From the NCBI GenBank assembly GCA_008690995.1, contig VRMN01000001.1, positions 2,604,001-2,668,000 of the forward strand: 64,000 nt of DNA, in the 5' to 3' direction. Origin of the DNA: Porphyridium purpureum (taxonomy: Eukaryota; Rhodophyta; Bangiophyceae; Porphyridiales; Porphyridiaceae). How positions within the stretch are numbered: position 1 is the first letter of the stretch; each line of letters opens with the position of its first letter. Position numbers and translations under genes: made by a program. The notes below the pieces were generated by a model, which did not search any database, was not told the origin of the DNA, and saw only the letters and a list, made by a program, of their open reading frames with translations. This document shows positions 10,038 to 20,136 of the stretch, piece after piece.

Positions 10038-11009
10038 TTATTTCGCACCATCCGCAAATGACATCCAGGCTGCTTGAAATTCTTCGGTCGGGCGGAGCCA
10101 TTTGGTGACGATGCGTTCCCTCGACGGAACGCCTTCCGGCATTTTCAATTCATTAATCGCGGAAATGAGCAGCGGGTCGACGAAAACACACCATGAATGG
10201 CCCTGCTTTGCGACTGCGTCCATCACCGACTTGATATGCTTCCCAACAAATTCCGGCTCGAAAGAGCGAAAGGGACAACCAACGGACCTTTTCGCACGGC
10301 CCCGCACGCTTGTTTCATCGGCATCTGGAAACTCCGCAAGAAACACGTTTACGATCAGACTACGGACACCTAGCTCAGGGCCGTACAACCACGCCCACTT
10401 GGACGACCCTTCAACGTCGCACGCCGTTCGCAGGTCATCGAAGCGCAAGTTATCACCAGCTGCCAAGGCTGCAACGTTGAGGAGTTCCTCAGTCTGTTGC
10501 CAAACTGCATGCGAGGACCTGCCACCAAGCGAACCGGATTCAGAATGTTCCTGAATCCAACTGGGCAATACAACATGTCCAATTCGGTCAGATGAATCAG
10601 CAGACAGGTAGACTGCTACTCGAAGGAACGCCGTGGTGAAATTCATATATTGTTCAACGGTTCCATTGATGGCCGACACAAGAACCATTTCTGCATTAAG
10701 ATTCTCGACGTCGCCTGTGCCAAGACGACGGTTCTTTTCCGATTCACTGGCCCTGACACTTTGACGATCATCTCCGCGGTTACCGGCGGAATCGGACCCG
10801 TAAGTTTTGCGGAGGGCTGCGCGACCAACAAGCACCACAACAATGCCCGCGATAATCACGAAAAGCATCTGCAGCCTTCGCTTGCGGTTCCGTCGATCAT
10901 GAAAAGCGTGTGTTGTGGGTGAGCTGGCATACTTGCGCTGAGCGACTCTTGGTGAAACTGGTTCACCGAGCGCGCCTGTTGCCATTTTTCCAGCGGGGCG
11001 CTTCGACAT
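10038..11009 (-). CDS. single-pass type II membrane protein of unknown function, 323 aa
   Basis: The ATG at 11009 gives MSKRPAGKMATG...; an upstream extension of the frame begins only at a GTG. A basic N-terminus (DRRNRKRRLQ) is followed by one hydrophobic helix (MLFVIIAGIVVVLVG, about residues 48-64), with the remaining ~260 residues predicted outside the cytosol. The ectodomain has four cysteines and NGT and NFT sequons, as in a Golgi-lumenal or cell-surface protein. The shape (short tail, one anchor, globular ectodomain, 300-350 residues) is that of many Golgi glycan enzymes, and the C-terminal half (VRSLIVNVFLAEFPDADE, CVFVDPLLISAINEL) could belong to a glycosyltransferase-like fold, but I see no DXD-type proof, so function is left open. 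It lies on the same strand as the TMEM131-like gene, 336 bases downstream of it. Confidence 0.65.
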   Translation of the reverse strand: MSKRPAGKMATGALGEPVSPRVAQRKYASSPTTHAFHDRRNRKRRLQMLFVIIAGIVVVLVGRAALRKTYGSDSAGNRGDDRQSVRASESEKNRRLGTGDVENLNAEMVLVSAINGTVEQYMNFTTAFLRVAVYLSADSSDRIGHVVLPSWIQEHSESGSLGGRSSHAVWQQTEELLNVAALAAGDNLRFDDLRTACDVEGSSKWAWLYGPELGVRSLIVNVFLAEFPDADETSVRGRAKRSVGCPFRSFEPEFVGKHIKSVMDAVAKQGHSWCVFVDPLLISAINELKMPEGVPSRERIVTKWLRPTEEFQAAWMSFADGAK

Positions 11010-11345
11010 TGCTCGCCCAGACTCGGGAGCGGAGGTTTGTGGCACAGCAGATCAGCAGCACCTCCACCTGCGCATCGGGAATCGTGTACCAAGCTTCCCT
11101 GGTCACAATGGGTCCGAGGATCTCGTGCCAAGCTTCGCAGTTCCAATTTTCTCCCGAGACGAAAATTTCAATTATTTAGGAGCCATGGATGCAGAGTGTG
11201 TCGTGGGCGACGCAGTGATGAGAAGGCGAGCGCTTTTGATGAGTGCTGATGTCCAGTGATTGCAAGCATGTCCCAACCATCTCTTCAATAGTTAAAAAGT
11301 AAAGAACAAGACACGACGCGCAGATTCAATCTTTTCTCGGGCAAA
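11010..11345. other. intergenic region between two minus-strand genes
   Basis: No coding evidence. It contains the 3' flank of the TMEM131-like gene and the 5' flank of the type II membrane protein. No clear TATA or GTAC-pair motif is seen. Confidence 0.4.
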
Positions 11346-14300
11346 TCAATAGCGCTTGTAATTTGTGGTCTTCCTGTGCTTCTGCTGCTCCTCTCTCTGT
11401 CGCGAAGGAGCCGGGGCCGGCCCCCGCACATCACGCTCCGTCTGCAGCGAAGCTCCCGCAGTCGGACGCGCTAACCAGCTAGATTGTAAACCAAAGTCAA
11501 GCGTCGCGGGGTGGTCTACCACACTCGGCATGGCAGGGACGCCTGCGATTCCGGTACCGCTAGGGGAGACAATGGCAGTCGGATCGACCGCCGTGACTTG
11601 CGTCATAACAGGCACAAAAGAGGGTCCGAACAAGGAATATTCGGATGCAAATGCTGGCGCGGGTGCTGCTGAGCTCGCGGTCGACAAGCCACCGCCGTCC
11701 CCGAGCCCAAGCATGTCCCTGTAAGGCAAAGCAGCGTCTGCCGCCGTATAAGCTGGTGTAGCGCTTGTCGATCTCACTGTCATTCCAATATTCAGGCCAG
11801 ATGAATTTCTGCTCGTGGCGGACGCACTGTTCAAAGGCTCGTCCGCGATAGCCCGATCGGTTCGAGCCGACACGTTATTCGCATCAGAGAAGAGCGACGA
11901 TCCGAGAGATAGCGACGAATCGACCACCATGTTCGTCATTGACTCCGCCAACAAGCGCGCGCTTTCCAGGTCTTCGAATGACTCCTGCCCAATGCTGTGC
12001 CGTTGGTATGCACTGTCCGCTATCGTGCTGGCACTCCCGGGGTACTCGAATCCGCTTCCAACCTTTTTCGTGATGAAAGCCGAATCAGGGCTTAAAGTTG
12101 GGCTTCTCCTTGCTGAAGCCCCAGACCATGGCGCATCTCTTCTCGCAACTGGTGAAACGCGCACGCCTGGGCTCGAGGACACGTGCATTCGATTTGACAT
12201 TAACGGTGAAGAGAAGGGGCTCTGAGCCGCAGTCCCTCGCCATGCAGAGCTGTCACCGCCGCCACTTCCACTGCCCCCTGAACTCCCAAAGCTTGCGTTT
12301 GGCGTGCGATCAGTATCACAGGAACCGCTTGTCGTCTCCTTCGGAGACGGTAAAACGTGAAAAGGACCAAGTGGTGCCCTCGGAAGGGTCGCAGTCGACA
12401 ACGAAGGCACGGCACCGCGCTTGCTCGAACTGATAGCCTGCCCAGGCACACCGGAAGATCCAGACATATCGACAGCAGCAGAGCCGACACCGCCGTCATC
12501 GCTCAAAACAGAACTGAAAACTTTCTTCTTCCCTGAATGAGTATGATCAGCTCGACTGGCAGAGCCACCATTTGCAGCGTTCCATTGCTTATTGATGGTA
12601 CGCTGCTGCTGCGACGGCGATGAGGTTGTCGCCGCCAGCTCGCCAGACGCGGGAGACTCGAAAACTCTTGTCGAATGCATCGCATTCGACAAGTTCGCTG
12701 TCTCCGTCACCATGGCATTGGACCTATCACGATGATGGTGATGCAGCTGCTGCTGTTGCTGCTTGACACTGCGGCCATCCGAATGCTTCTGGAAAACCTG
12801 CCCGCGACCACTGGAGCCCGCAGCATCGACACGATCTTCGTTGTCCTTCCCGCCTCTGCCGCGCGATCCCCGCGTGATCACATTCGTGCTCGCTTCCTTA
12901 TTAACCGACACCAAATGACTCTGGCGAAGATCTCCCGCATGAGGGTTTAGCGGAGAAAGAGACTGCGGGGCGGGCCTTGGCTGTGTATGCATCTTGTTTT
13001 GGTTTGCATGGTTGTGTGGCGAAGACAGCGGGTTCGAATCAGAGAGGATCGTTACAGTCACGTCATTCTTGTGTCCTCGCGATCGCTGCTGAAGAACGAA
13101 CTTGCGCTCTTCCGCTTGCGGTCGTGTTGCCGTGGCTTTCGGCGATACCTGTGGCTGCCCGTCCGGCACGAATTGCTCTCTTCTTTCCTTCTCCTTGCTC
13201 GCACTAAAGTCACGTGCACGGATATTCTCATCCGCCGAATTTTTCGCATTCCCCGCTTCATCAATCGCTGGGTCTGCCCCTCTGCCATAGCTTCTACCAC
13301 CCAAGGCTACCGTTGGACTAGCTTCCTGCAATAGAGTCACTGTTGTATCACTCTTGTGTCCGCGCGAGCGCTGCTGCAAGAGAAATCGGCGTTCCTCTTG
13401 GAGCCGGTTAGCACCATTATTAACTTCACCAGCCTTTGACCCTGACGAGGATTCGTCCTCGCCAGCCGCCGATAGTTTGTGCCGCGGCTTCACGGATGCA
13501 GGAATTCCCTCAGTCTTCCGCGAGCCCTCGCTGCGTTTCACTGGAGATGAAGCAACATGCGCGTCACATTCATGAGCCGCGGGGACCACAGAATCGTTCT
13601 GTACCCGTTCGGCAGCATGAAGACATTCACCAACGCGGTAACCGTCAGAATGCCACCCAGTCACTCCTCCGACTTCAGCTGCGCGCTCAACGACAAGAGG
13701 CGAAACACACTCTATTACTCCACTTTCACCTGCATTGAACGTCAATTCTGACACCTTTGCTCTTGTCTCATCCTGCCGAGTCCGAATCGCTCCGGGAATT
13801 CGCTGGAATGCCTTCGGTGGGAGTGCCTCCACTGATCGTGCCTCCACTGATCGTGCCTCCGCTTGTTCGTTATTTCTCATACGTGCTTGCTCCAGTACTA
13901 CCTTTTGCAATTGCTGCCCCGACTTTGCAACAACGAAGAGGAGCACCAATGCGCATTGTACGACCGCTGCCACAATGCCTGCGAGTATACCTGTGCGTGT
14001 AAATCTACGCACGCACATACGACGTGCCCCAAACCACGCCAACCACTTCCTCCAAAAGCCGTCTCTACTTAGCTTACTGTGACCACCCGTTGCGCGCGCT
14101 ACTTTGCCGAACAAATGCACGTGAATCTGTTGCACCCCAATCTGAGCGCTGAGAAGCCAGTGCGTTCTCAACATGCCACTCGAATGTAAATTACCGCTCA
14201 CCATTCTCGGGTCTTTTTCGAAAAGCTCCTGCCTCATGCAGAACTCTACGTCCAGCTCAGCCTCCTGACCGGCTTCAACTCGACGATACGGTATGCGAGA

Positions 14301-17300
14301 CGCCGCGCCCAGACGAAATAGTGCCAACGGCATGCGGCGCCGCGCCAACTCTGATGATGTGGCAAAAGATCCGATCGAGACCGATTCAATGGGGTGCAGA
14401 GACGCGTGCAATACTGGACGCACAGAAATGTGAGAGAGGGGTTGCCATAGAGGACTGAGATTGCGAAACCTCACGCTCTGGGCGCCGCATACTGCAAAAT
14501 CGCTACTGCGCTGGTTTCGCAGCCGTGCGGGACGTAGTCCAGCGGAGCTTGTCACATTCTGCGCGTCGCGTATTCGACTCATGCCGGGGAAAAACAGGAA
14601 ATTCCACGACAGCGATGAAACGTGCGCTACCCGCGCTTTTGTTGGTGCGATTGCTGCGCCCATGCCAGACTGGTGTAGGTCAAGATCTCGTGCTACGCCA
14701 GTACGGTCTGCGATGGTAAATGCCACACTATCAGGGTCAATCCTAATCGTTCGAGTCTCCAAACCAGTCAAGTTTGAGATGACTCGAAGTTGCGCAGCCA
14801 CCGAGAGCCCAGAAATCGGATGATAGAACAAAGTGCCCAGTCTGACTTTCCTTCGCTGATCGGCCGCTTCTCGTGATGCCTCCGGCGAGAATGATGAAGG
14901 TGATGATGCAGAAGCCGACGGCTGTAATGTTCCGTAACCCTGCGTCCGGAATTCTTCTGCCGGCTTGAATTGCAATATATTCTTACATAATCTGCCAACG
15001 GAAGGCACCAAACAGACCAGCGATACCTGCACCATGGCTACTTCGTCGGACGGATTCTGCGCGAATACATCATATGCATACGCGACACTGCCCGGCACCA
15101 CACGCATGTGCATAGTGTCAATGACGTCGCCGCTGTGCAAGAGCAAAGAGGGCTTGCGCGTGCGCAGCAAAAGCGTGGATGCGGGGCCGCGGGCGGGAGC
15201 TGTAAAGCCAAGTCGGACTATCAGCTCATCGGGCACGGACTTCCAGACATCATCTAAAGCGCGACACGCCGCAACGCACAAACCTGCCGCAATATTTGAG
15301 TGCCCTTCTATTCCTGCCAGCTCAAAGCATTCGTCTGCGATGCGAGACATGGCGGATACGACGTGCCTGAACGCAGGCAATGTTCTACCTTGCACAAGAA
15401 GCGCATGCGTACCAGCTGCGGACCGTTTCGACACGGGCCCTGTCCGCTTACCAGCAAAGAGCGTGACGCCGGGACTCACCACATGGCCGCCCTCACTCTC
15501 GTCTGCTTGTGCCTCTGGCAAAGAAATTTCGCCGGCGAGTTGCAAGTGCAGCAATTTTCCGGGAAAAATTCGCGTTGGCGTGCTACCATGATCCTCACCT
15601 GCGCTTGAGATTATTGAAGCGCTTTCCGCGGAATGGAACGTGACAGACACTGGAACCTTCAACTCCAGCAAAGTCATTTGCCCATCACCATACTCGTCAG
15701 CGGACATATCTGACGAGGACGGACTTCGGAATGCAGAGTATCGCACGACAAGAAGTGCCCTCGCGACACCGAAAGGAAGGCTGTCTCGGTCCGCTGGCAC
15801 CGCCGCGGAGCCCGTACTTGCTCCTGCCGAATCCGCAGAAGCTTGCACCTCCTGCTCGGCGGCCGAGGACCAAAGAGGGGGCAAGAGCCGAAATTGGACA
15901 GTCCACCCTGGCTCCAGAATCACTGCCACCGAGTTCTCATCCATACCACGCGGAAGCGCTTCATCACGCTCACTCTCAATATCGTGTTCATGCTCGTGCC
16001 GAATCGAGATGATATTCGCACAGTCAGCCAACATGCGGTTGGATCGCAGTAGCAACTGCTGACGTTCACTCATCGAGCGTCGCCGCACAAGAGACGATGG
16101 CATGCGTTGCAGAGCTTCTGAGACCGGCGCACGCCAAAGAACGTTATATGCCATGTTTTGGTTCCGCGCCGCCGCGCTGCGCACCTCATTCTCATCGGTA
16201 TCGTCGTCATCGTCCAAAAGCACAAGTTCAATGGCATGCAGTTGTTGCGCAAACCCATTCGGGTTGCTCAAATTCCACAAGATGCCCTTCCCTTCATCAG
16301 CTGTCCCGGCTGTCGTTGCCAGCGCCTCATCTGCGTGATTGATAGAAGCCTCAAAATGCATGCGCGAATGCGATGCGCGCAAGTTTCCGCGGGACACTTT
16401 TAGCTCGGCTCGCAACGAGCTCACGTTCGTCTTGAACTCGACAAATGTCGGAAGACACTTGTGGATGATTGCGTGCGGCGGTACCGTTTGAGCGCTCCCG
16501 CCTATGTTCCTAGTAGGCCGCTGAAACGTATACTGCGCTACAACACGTTCCTCCCCAGGCAGCAAGAGTGCATTTTCAAATGATAGCACGTCCAGCATGC
16601 TGCAGGGATCATACACATCCAAACGCAGCAACTGGATGGGAACATCTGCCGCGTTGAGCACTGACAACGGACGACGCCTTCTCCGTTCACCACTGCGGCT
16701 TCCAGCGTGCCTAACGTTCTCCGAAAGGGTCGAGTCTCGTTCTGGTGGCAAAATATCAGAATCGCGATTCGATTCAGAGCCAGCATCCAAATCACCGCAG
16801 AGTACGCATGCCTCAAAAAAAGGCTCAACCAGCATCAATGTGCCCCGAAGGGTAGTCATGTGCAGTTCTCCCACAGACGTGTGGTGGATTCTTTGCACTG
16901 CGGCGCTCCTACTATCATAAACTTCTGCCTTGACTGTGCAGCCCGCCGTATCTAGTCGCGTGCGTACCTCGGACGGGACTTTCACGCGTACTTCGCCAAT
17001 CGCATACAGCGCGTCTGCTTCATGTACCTCGTGCTGGCCACACATCGAAGGTAAAATGGCGCAAGTCTCCGTGTGACGCAGTCGTCGCGGAGCAAGGGGC
17101 CAGGTCTCAAACAAGACGCCTTGGACGCGCGCACCCGGCGGGGCCGAGAAGCCCAAATTCGACAGGAAAAAGCTCTCTGGGCGATGGCCCACAGCCACAA
17201 CCAGTTTCCGCAAAACCATGGCCTCGCCCTCGGACCGCAGGACTGGGCCAAAGTCCACAGGCAGAATATCAAAGTTTTGGACAGAGAGCGTGAAACTGGA

Positions 17301-19187
17301 ATTTGCGCTCATCAACGTAAAATTTGCTACCACCGGGACCACCATTTCGACATGAAAGCCATCAGATTGGTGAATGTCAATCTCGCCAGTTGCATCATCT
17401 TCTGTGTCCGCGCCACCAAACTGAAGGTGCAAGTAGGAAACCAGCGTGCCCGCTTGCGGCGCAGGAGAGAAAGAAAGCGATAACAACGGCTCTGCACCTT
17501 GCCGAGAAACGAACCGAGGAAGCGGAATCAAAGAAGGCTCGGGAGTGCTTCTATCGACCCGCGAGACTGCATTGTCGGCACCGCCGATCTTTGGCCCGAC
17601 CCCAGAAAATAAATCAAGCGAGTGAATCCTTACTTCGTCGACACCAACTAGGTGCGCGCCTTTGAGAGGGAGCAATCGCGTCGCAAATACTGTTTGACGA
17701 AGCGTAACAAGATCTATGCCGTCTTGGTGAAGATGCTGACCCACCAAACTAATTGGACACGGCAGATCAAGCGGGTTTGGTATCGCTTCGCCGTTCAAGT
17801 TCACGCGCAGACTGAAGTGCGTCGTGCGAATAATGGCGTGTGAGGTGTGCCCCCCAGCAGCAAGAGGATAGTACACGGCACGCATTCGAATGGACGCGCC
17901 TTGTCGCAGGACACGAATTGGCATCGCATCCGTCTTGTGCGTCCGTCCGAGTCCACGTATGCTTTCGTTCTCGTCGTTGAGAAGAAAAATGTCAAATGTG
18001 GGGTTCCGAACTTCCGTGCCGATTGAAATTATCTCAACATCAATTTCCAGCGCATTCCGCAAAACCACATCCTCGAAAACCGGGGTACAAGTCCATGTGC
18101 TTTCAAAACGAACGGAAACCGTCATGAGCGATGCCCGGGCAAATACTTCATGTGGACTCCGCCTCTGCTCTATCTGGGGCCTGCGCACCAGGTGATGCTC
18201 AGCATCAAATGTCGCGCCCGTGCTCCTGCTTGCGCGGTCCGTTTTGCTACCCTCCTCACTCTCAGACCGCGAGCTGCTGATACTTCGCAACGTGACTTCG
18301 GTCGACGCCATTCCTGACGCGCCTTTTTCACAGCCATCCAGCGTGTACTGTTCTGCAGTAATAAACTGCCGTTCGTCGTCATGCACGATCAAGCTGTTCA
18401 TCAAATCTTGGAGAGCGCTACCCATACTAAATCGCAGCATGGGCGGCGGTGGTTCACCGCGCAGAAATCGGTCGTCTTCGGTTCGTCTCGACGTTCCCGA
18501 AATGCTTGCCTGAAAATCTGACCATAAGGTCGTCCGGAAGCCAGCACGATGTCGTTCACCGTACATGTTCACGACACCCACAAGCCCCGCGCTATGCCAA
18601 ACAGTTGACAGATCAGCGACTCTGCGCATACTTGCGTCCATTTCACAATCGGGTGAGGTCCATAAGATTGCCTGCTGTTCACCTATCCACGCACATGGTG
18701 GACGCCGGCCATCGCTCCTTGCAACAGAACCAGCCGCATCTGTATCAACAGGCGCATGGAGCTGAGAATTCATCGGCTTTGGAAGAGGCTGCTGCCGCTC
18801 ATGAAGCGCTGCTGCGTCGACGCCTTCCCCCGTGTTGGCTCTGCGTTGCTGTTCCGCGGTTGACAATCCAGCGCTCATTGCCATCGAATCCATGGCCGCG
18901 CCAGATGCCATGTGGGCCGCATCAGATGCGCCGGCTTGCATGACAGACGCAGACTGGAGATGTGACGAGACAGTTAGAACGAGCAACACGAGCAGCAAGT
19001 AATTTCTCCACGACACGCGCGTGAACACGCCCTGAACGTCTGCGTGTACGCTCCTCGGCGCCGACGCCACCGACGGCGGAGAGACAAGTGCGCTAGCACC
19101 GACGCTCGCGCCGCGCAAACCCAGCGCTCGCCGCGCACAACCCTGCGAGCCGCGTACTCTCCCCATGTCTCCTCCTGTGCATTCCAT
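11346..19187 (-). CDS. TMEM131: giant TMEM131-like type I membrane protein, 2613 aa
   Basis: A single exon starting at ATG 19187. A hydrophobic segment (YLLLVLLVLTVSS, about residues 62-77) serves as signal peptide or anchor. Lumenal residues ~350-480 match the PapD-like/ASH-type start of TMEM131: a CTPVFEDVVLRNAL strand, then a GEAIPNPLDL segment equivalent to GVPNPYRLRP of animal TMEM131. More beta-sandwich repeats follow. One transmembrane helix lies at about 1732-1755 (GILAGIVAAVVQCALVLLFVV), then a Ser/Pro/Gln-rich cytosolic tail of ~860 residues. In animals TMEM131 recruits procollagen and the TRAPP/COPII machinery for ER export; here the cargo would differ, perhaps cell-wall glycoprotein (inference). 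Oddities: a 22-residue tail motif occurs twice (about residues 1930 and 2025), and there is a short EARSV tandem repeat. It is longer than the ~1900-residue animal proteins. Confidence 0.75.
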   Translation of the reverse strand: MECTGGDMGRVRGSQGCARRALGLRGASVGASALVSPPSVASAPRSVHADVQGVFTRVSWRNYLLLVLLVLTVSSHLQSASVMQAGASDAAHMASGAAMDSMAMSAGLSTAEQQRRANTGEGVDAAALHERQQPLPKPMNSQLHAPVDTDAAGSVARSDGRRPPCAWIGEQQAILWTSPDCEMDASMRRVADLSTVWHSAGLVGVVNMYGERHRAGFRTTLWSDFQASISGTSRRTEDDRFLRGEPPPPMLRFSMGSALQDLMNSLIVHDDERQFITAEQYTLDGCEKGASGMASTEVTLRSISSSRSESEEGSKTDRASRSTGATFDAEHHLVRRPQIEQRRSPHEVFARASLMTVSVRFESTWTCTPVFEDVVLRNALEIDVEIISIGTEVRNPTFDIFLLNDENESIRGLGRTHKTDAMPIRVLRQGASIRMRAVYYPLAAGGHTSHAIIRTTHFSLRVNLNGEAIPNPLDLPCPISLVGQHLHQDGIDLVTLRQTVFATRLLPLKGAHLVGVDEVRIHSLDLFSGVGPKIGGADNAVSRVDRSTPEPSLIPLPRFVSRQGAEPLLSLSFSPAPQAGTLVSYLHLQFGGADTEDDATGEIDIHQSDGFHVEMVVPVVANFTLMSANSSFTLSVQNFDILPVDFGPVLRSEGEAMVLRKLVVAVGHRPESFFLSNLGFSAPPGARVQGVLFETWPLAPRRLRHTETCAILPSMCGQHEVHEADALYAIGEVRVKVPSEVRTRLDTAGCTVKAEVYDSRSAAVQRIHHTSVGELHMTTLRGTLMLVEPFFEACVLCGDLDAGSESNRDSDILPPERDSTLSENVRHAGSRSGERRRRRPLSVLNAADVPIQLLRLDVYDPCSMLDVLSFENALLLPGEERVVAQYTFQRPTRNIGGSAQTVPPHAIIHKCLPTFVEFKTNVSSLRAELKVSRGNLRASHSRMHFEASINHADEALATTAGTADEGKGILWNLSNPNGFAQQLHAIELVLLDDDDDTDENEVRSAAARNQNMAYNVLWRAPVSEALQRMPSSLVRRRSMSERQQLLLRSNRMLADCANIISIRHEHEHDIESERDEALPRGMDENSVAVILEPGWTVQFRLLPPLWSSAAEQEVQASADSAGASTGSAAVPADRDSLPFGVARALLVVRYSAFRSPSSSDMSADEYGDGQMTLLELKVPVSVTFHSAESASIISSAGEDHGSTPTRIFPGKLLHLQLAGEISLPEAQADESEGGHVVSPGVTLFAGKRTGPVSKRSAAGTHALLVQGRTLPAFRHVVSAMSRIADECFELAGIEGHSNIAAGLCVAACRALDDVWKSVPDELIVRLGFTAPARGPASTLLLRTRKPSLLLHSGDVIDTMHMRVVPGSVAYAYDVFAQNPSDEVAMVQVSLVCLVPSVGRLCKNILQFKPAEEFRTQGYGTLQPSASASSPSSFSPEASREAADQRRKVRLGTLFYHPISGLSVAAQLRVISNLTGLETRTIRIDPDSVAFTIADRTGVARDLDLHQSGMGAAIAPTKARVAHVSSLSWNFLFFPGMSRIRDAQNVTSSAGLRPARLRNQRSSDFAVCGAQSVRFRNLSPLWQPLSHISVRPVLHASLHPIESVSIGSFATSSELARRRMPLALFRLGAASRIPYRRVEAGQEAELDVEFCMRQELFEKDPRMVSGNLHSSGMLRTHWLLSAQIGVQQIHVHLFGKVARATGGHSKLSRDGFWRKWLAWFGARRMCVRRFTRTGILAGIVAAVVQCALVLLFVVAKSGQQLQKVVLEQARMRNNEQAEARSVEARSVEALPPKAFQRIPGAIRTRQDETRAKVSELTFNAGESGVIECVSPLVVERAAEVGGVTGWHSDGYRVGECLHAAERVQNDSVVPAAHECDAHVASSPVKRSEGSRKTEGIPASVKPRHKLSAAGEDESSSGSKAGEVNNGANRLQEERRFLLQQRSRGHKSDTTVTLLQEASPTVALGGRSYGRGADPAIDEAGNAKNSADENIRARDFSASKEKERREQFVPDGQPQVSPKATATRPQAEERKFVLQQRSRGHKNDVTVTILSDSNPLSSPHNHANQNKMHTQPRPAPQSLSPLNPHAGDLRQSHLVSVNKEASTNVITRGSRGRGGKDNEDRVDAAGSSGRGQVFQKHSDGRSVKQQQQQLHHHHRDRSNAMVTETANLSNAMHSTRVFESPASGELAATTSSPSQQQRTINKQWNAANGGSASRADHTHSGKKKVFSSVLSDDGGVGSAAVDMSGSSGVPGQAISSSKRGAVPSLSTATLPRAPLGPFHVLPSPKETTSGSCDTDRTPNASFGSSGGSGSGGGDSSAWRGTAAQSPFSSPLMSNRMHVSSSPGVRVSPVARRDAPWSGASARRSPTLSPDSAFITKKVGSGFEYPGSASTIADSAYQRHSIGQESFEDLESARLLAESMTNMVVDSSLSLGSSLFSDANNVSARTDRAIADEPLNSASATSRNSSGLNIGMTVRSTSATPAYTAADAALPYRDMLGLGDGGGLSTASSAAPAPAFASEYSLFGPSFVPVMTQVTAVDPTAIVSPSGTGIAGVPAMPSVVDHPATLDFGLQSSWLARPTAGASLQTERDVRGPAPAPSRQREEQQKHRKTTNYKRY

Positions 19188-20136
19188 CCATCAACAACGT
19201 GCGAACATGTCCCTGCCCCCAACACGCGTCGCCCTCAGTCCCAACTTGCGCCATATCCCGCCCGCGCGCTTGTCCAGCTCATCTCCTTTTCTCTAATAAG
19301 TTCAAGCTCGAAGCGAATTCCGTCGGGCCGGCAGAAGGAATTGGGTTCCTTCGAAGGCGTTGGCTTACGGCGCATGAATGTTTTCGGAATGCCAGCGACG
19401 GTTCACTTTTCGCAATCGCGTCGAGAGACAGCTTGCGCTTGCGCAAACTGCCGCTCAGAGCGCGACGACGAAGGCTACCGCACCCGTTTGCGGAAGTGTA
19501 GCTGAGGAGCCCCTCAAAGAGCGTGGCTTTTTTTCGCAGTGCTTCGTGTGGTGGTTCATTCGATGGAAGAACGCTTCGGCTTTTCCGTGGCATGTGTGGC
19601 ACGTGCAAGACGTGTTTGTCTCCTACTGCAAAGACACGTGGTAGTCATCTCGGCGTAGGATGTTCTGAACTCCCTTTCCGCCATTCGTCCGCTCCTCTCC
19701 ACACGGATAGCCTGGAAGTCTTGAATAGTGGTATACAGAAGCTGCCTCGAAAGAAAGAGACGAAGCAGGTAGAGCAAGAGAAAGAGTCTTGTATGCAGTA
19801 TCACTGCTTGGAGTCCGGAGGACGGCATCTGGAATCCGGTCGTAAATCCTTGGATTGGCTCAAAGCACGTGTCTTGATGGCTGTTTTCTTGACACACACG
19901 ACGTGCCTTGACTCGAATGGCTTTCGGCCGGTAGACCTGGTGTGCTAGACCCGGGTGAGAGTCTCCGGTATCACGGCGACCGCTTCTCTTCTTACCTCTG
20001 CCGCCACAACACCTGGCTTACCATACGATCTCATGCGTAAAAAAAGCAATGTGCCAATTCCATCTTTTACTCAGGCGCATGTGCTAAAGTACGTCTAGCC
20101 AGGGATCCCGAACAGGTTACCATGCCCCCACATCAC
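19188..20136. other. intergenic region upstream of the TMEM131-like gene
   Basis: About 950 bases between two minus-strand genes. It holds the 5' flank of the TMEM131-like gene and the 3' flank of the nonaspanin. Open frames here begin at non-ATG codons or shadow others, and I see no convincing gene, repeat or TATA box. Confidence 0.4.

Noticed and set aside
19523-19948. Plus-strand 141-codon frame between TMEM131-like and TM9SF genes
   Set aside because: GTG start, no domain, no TATA box.
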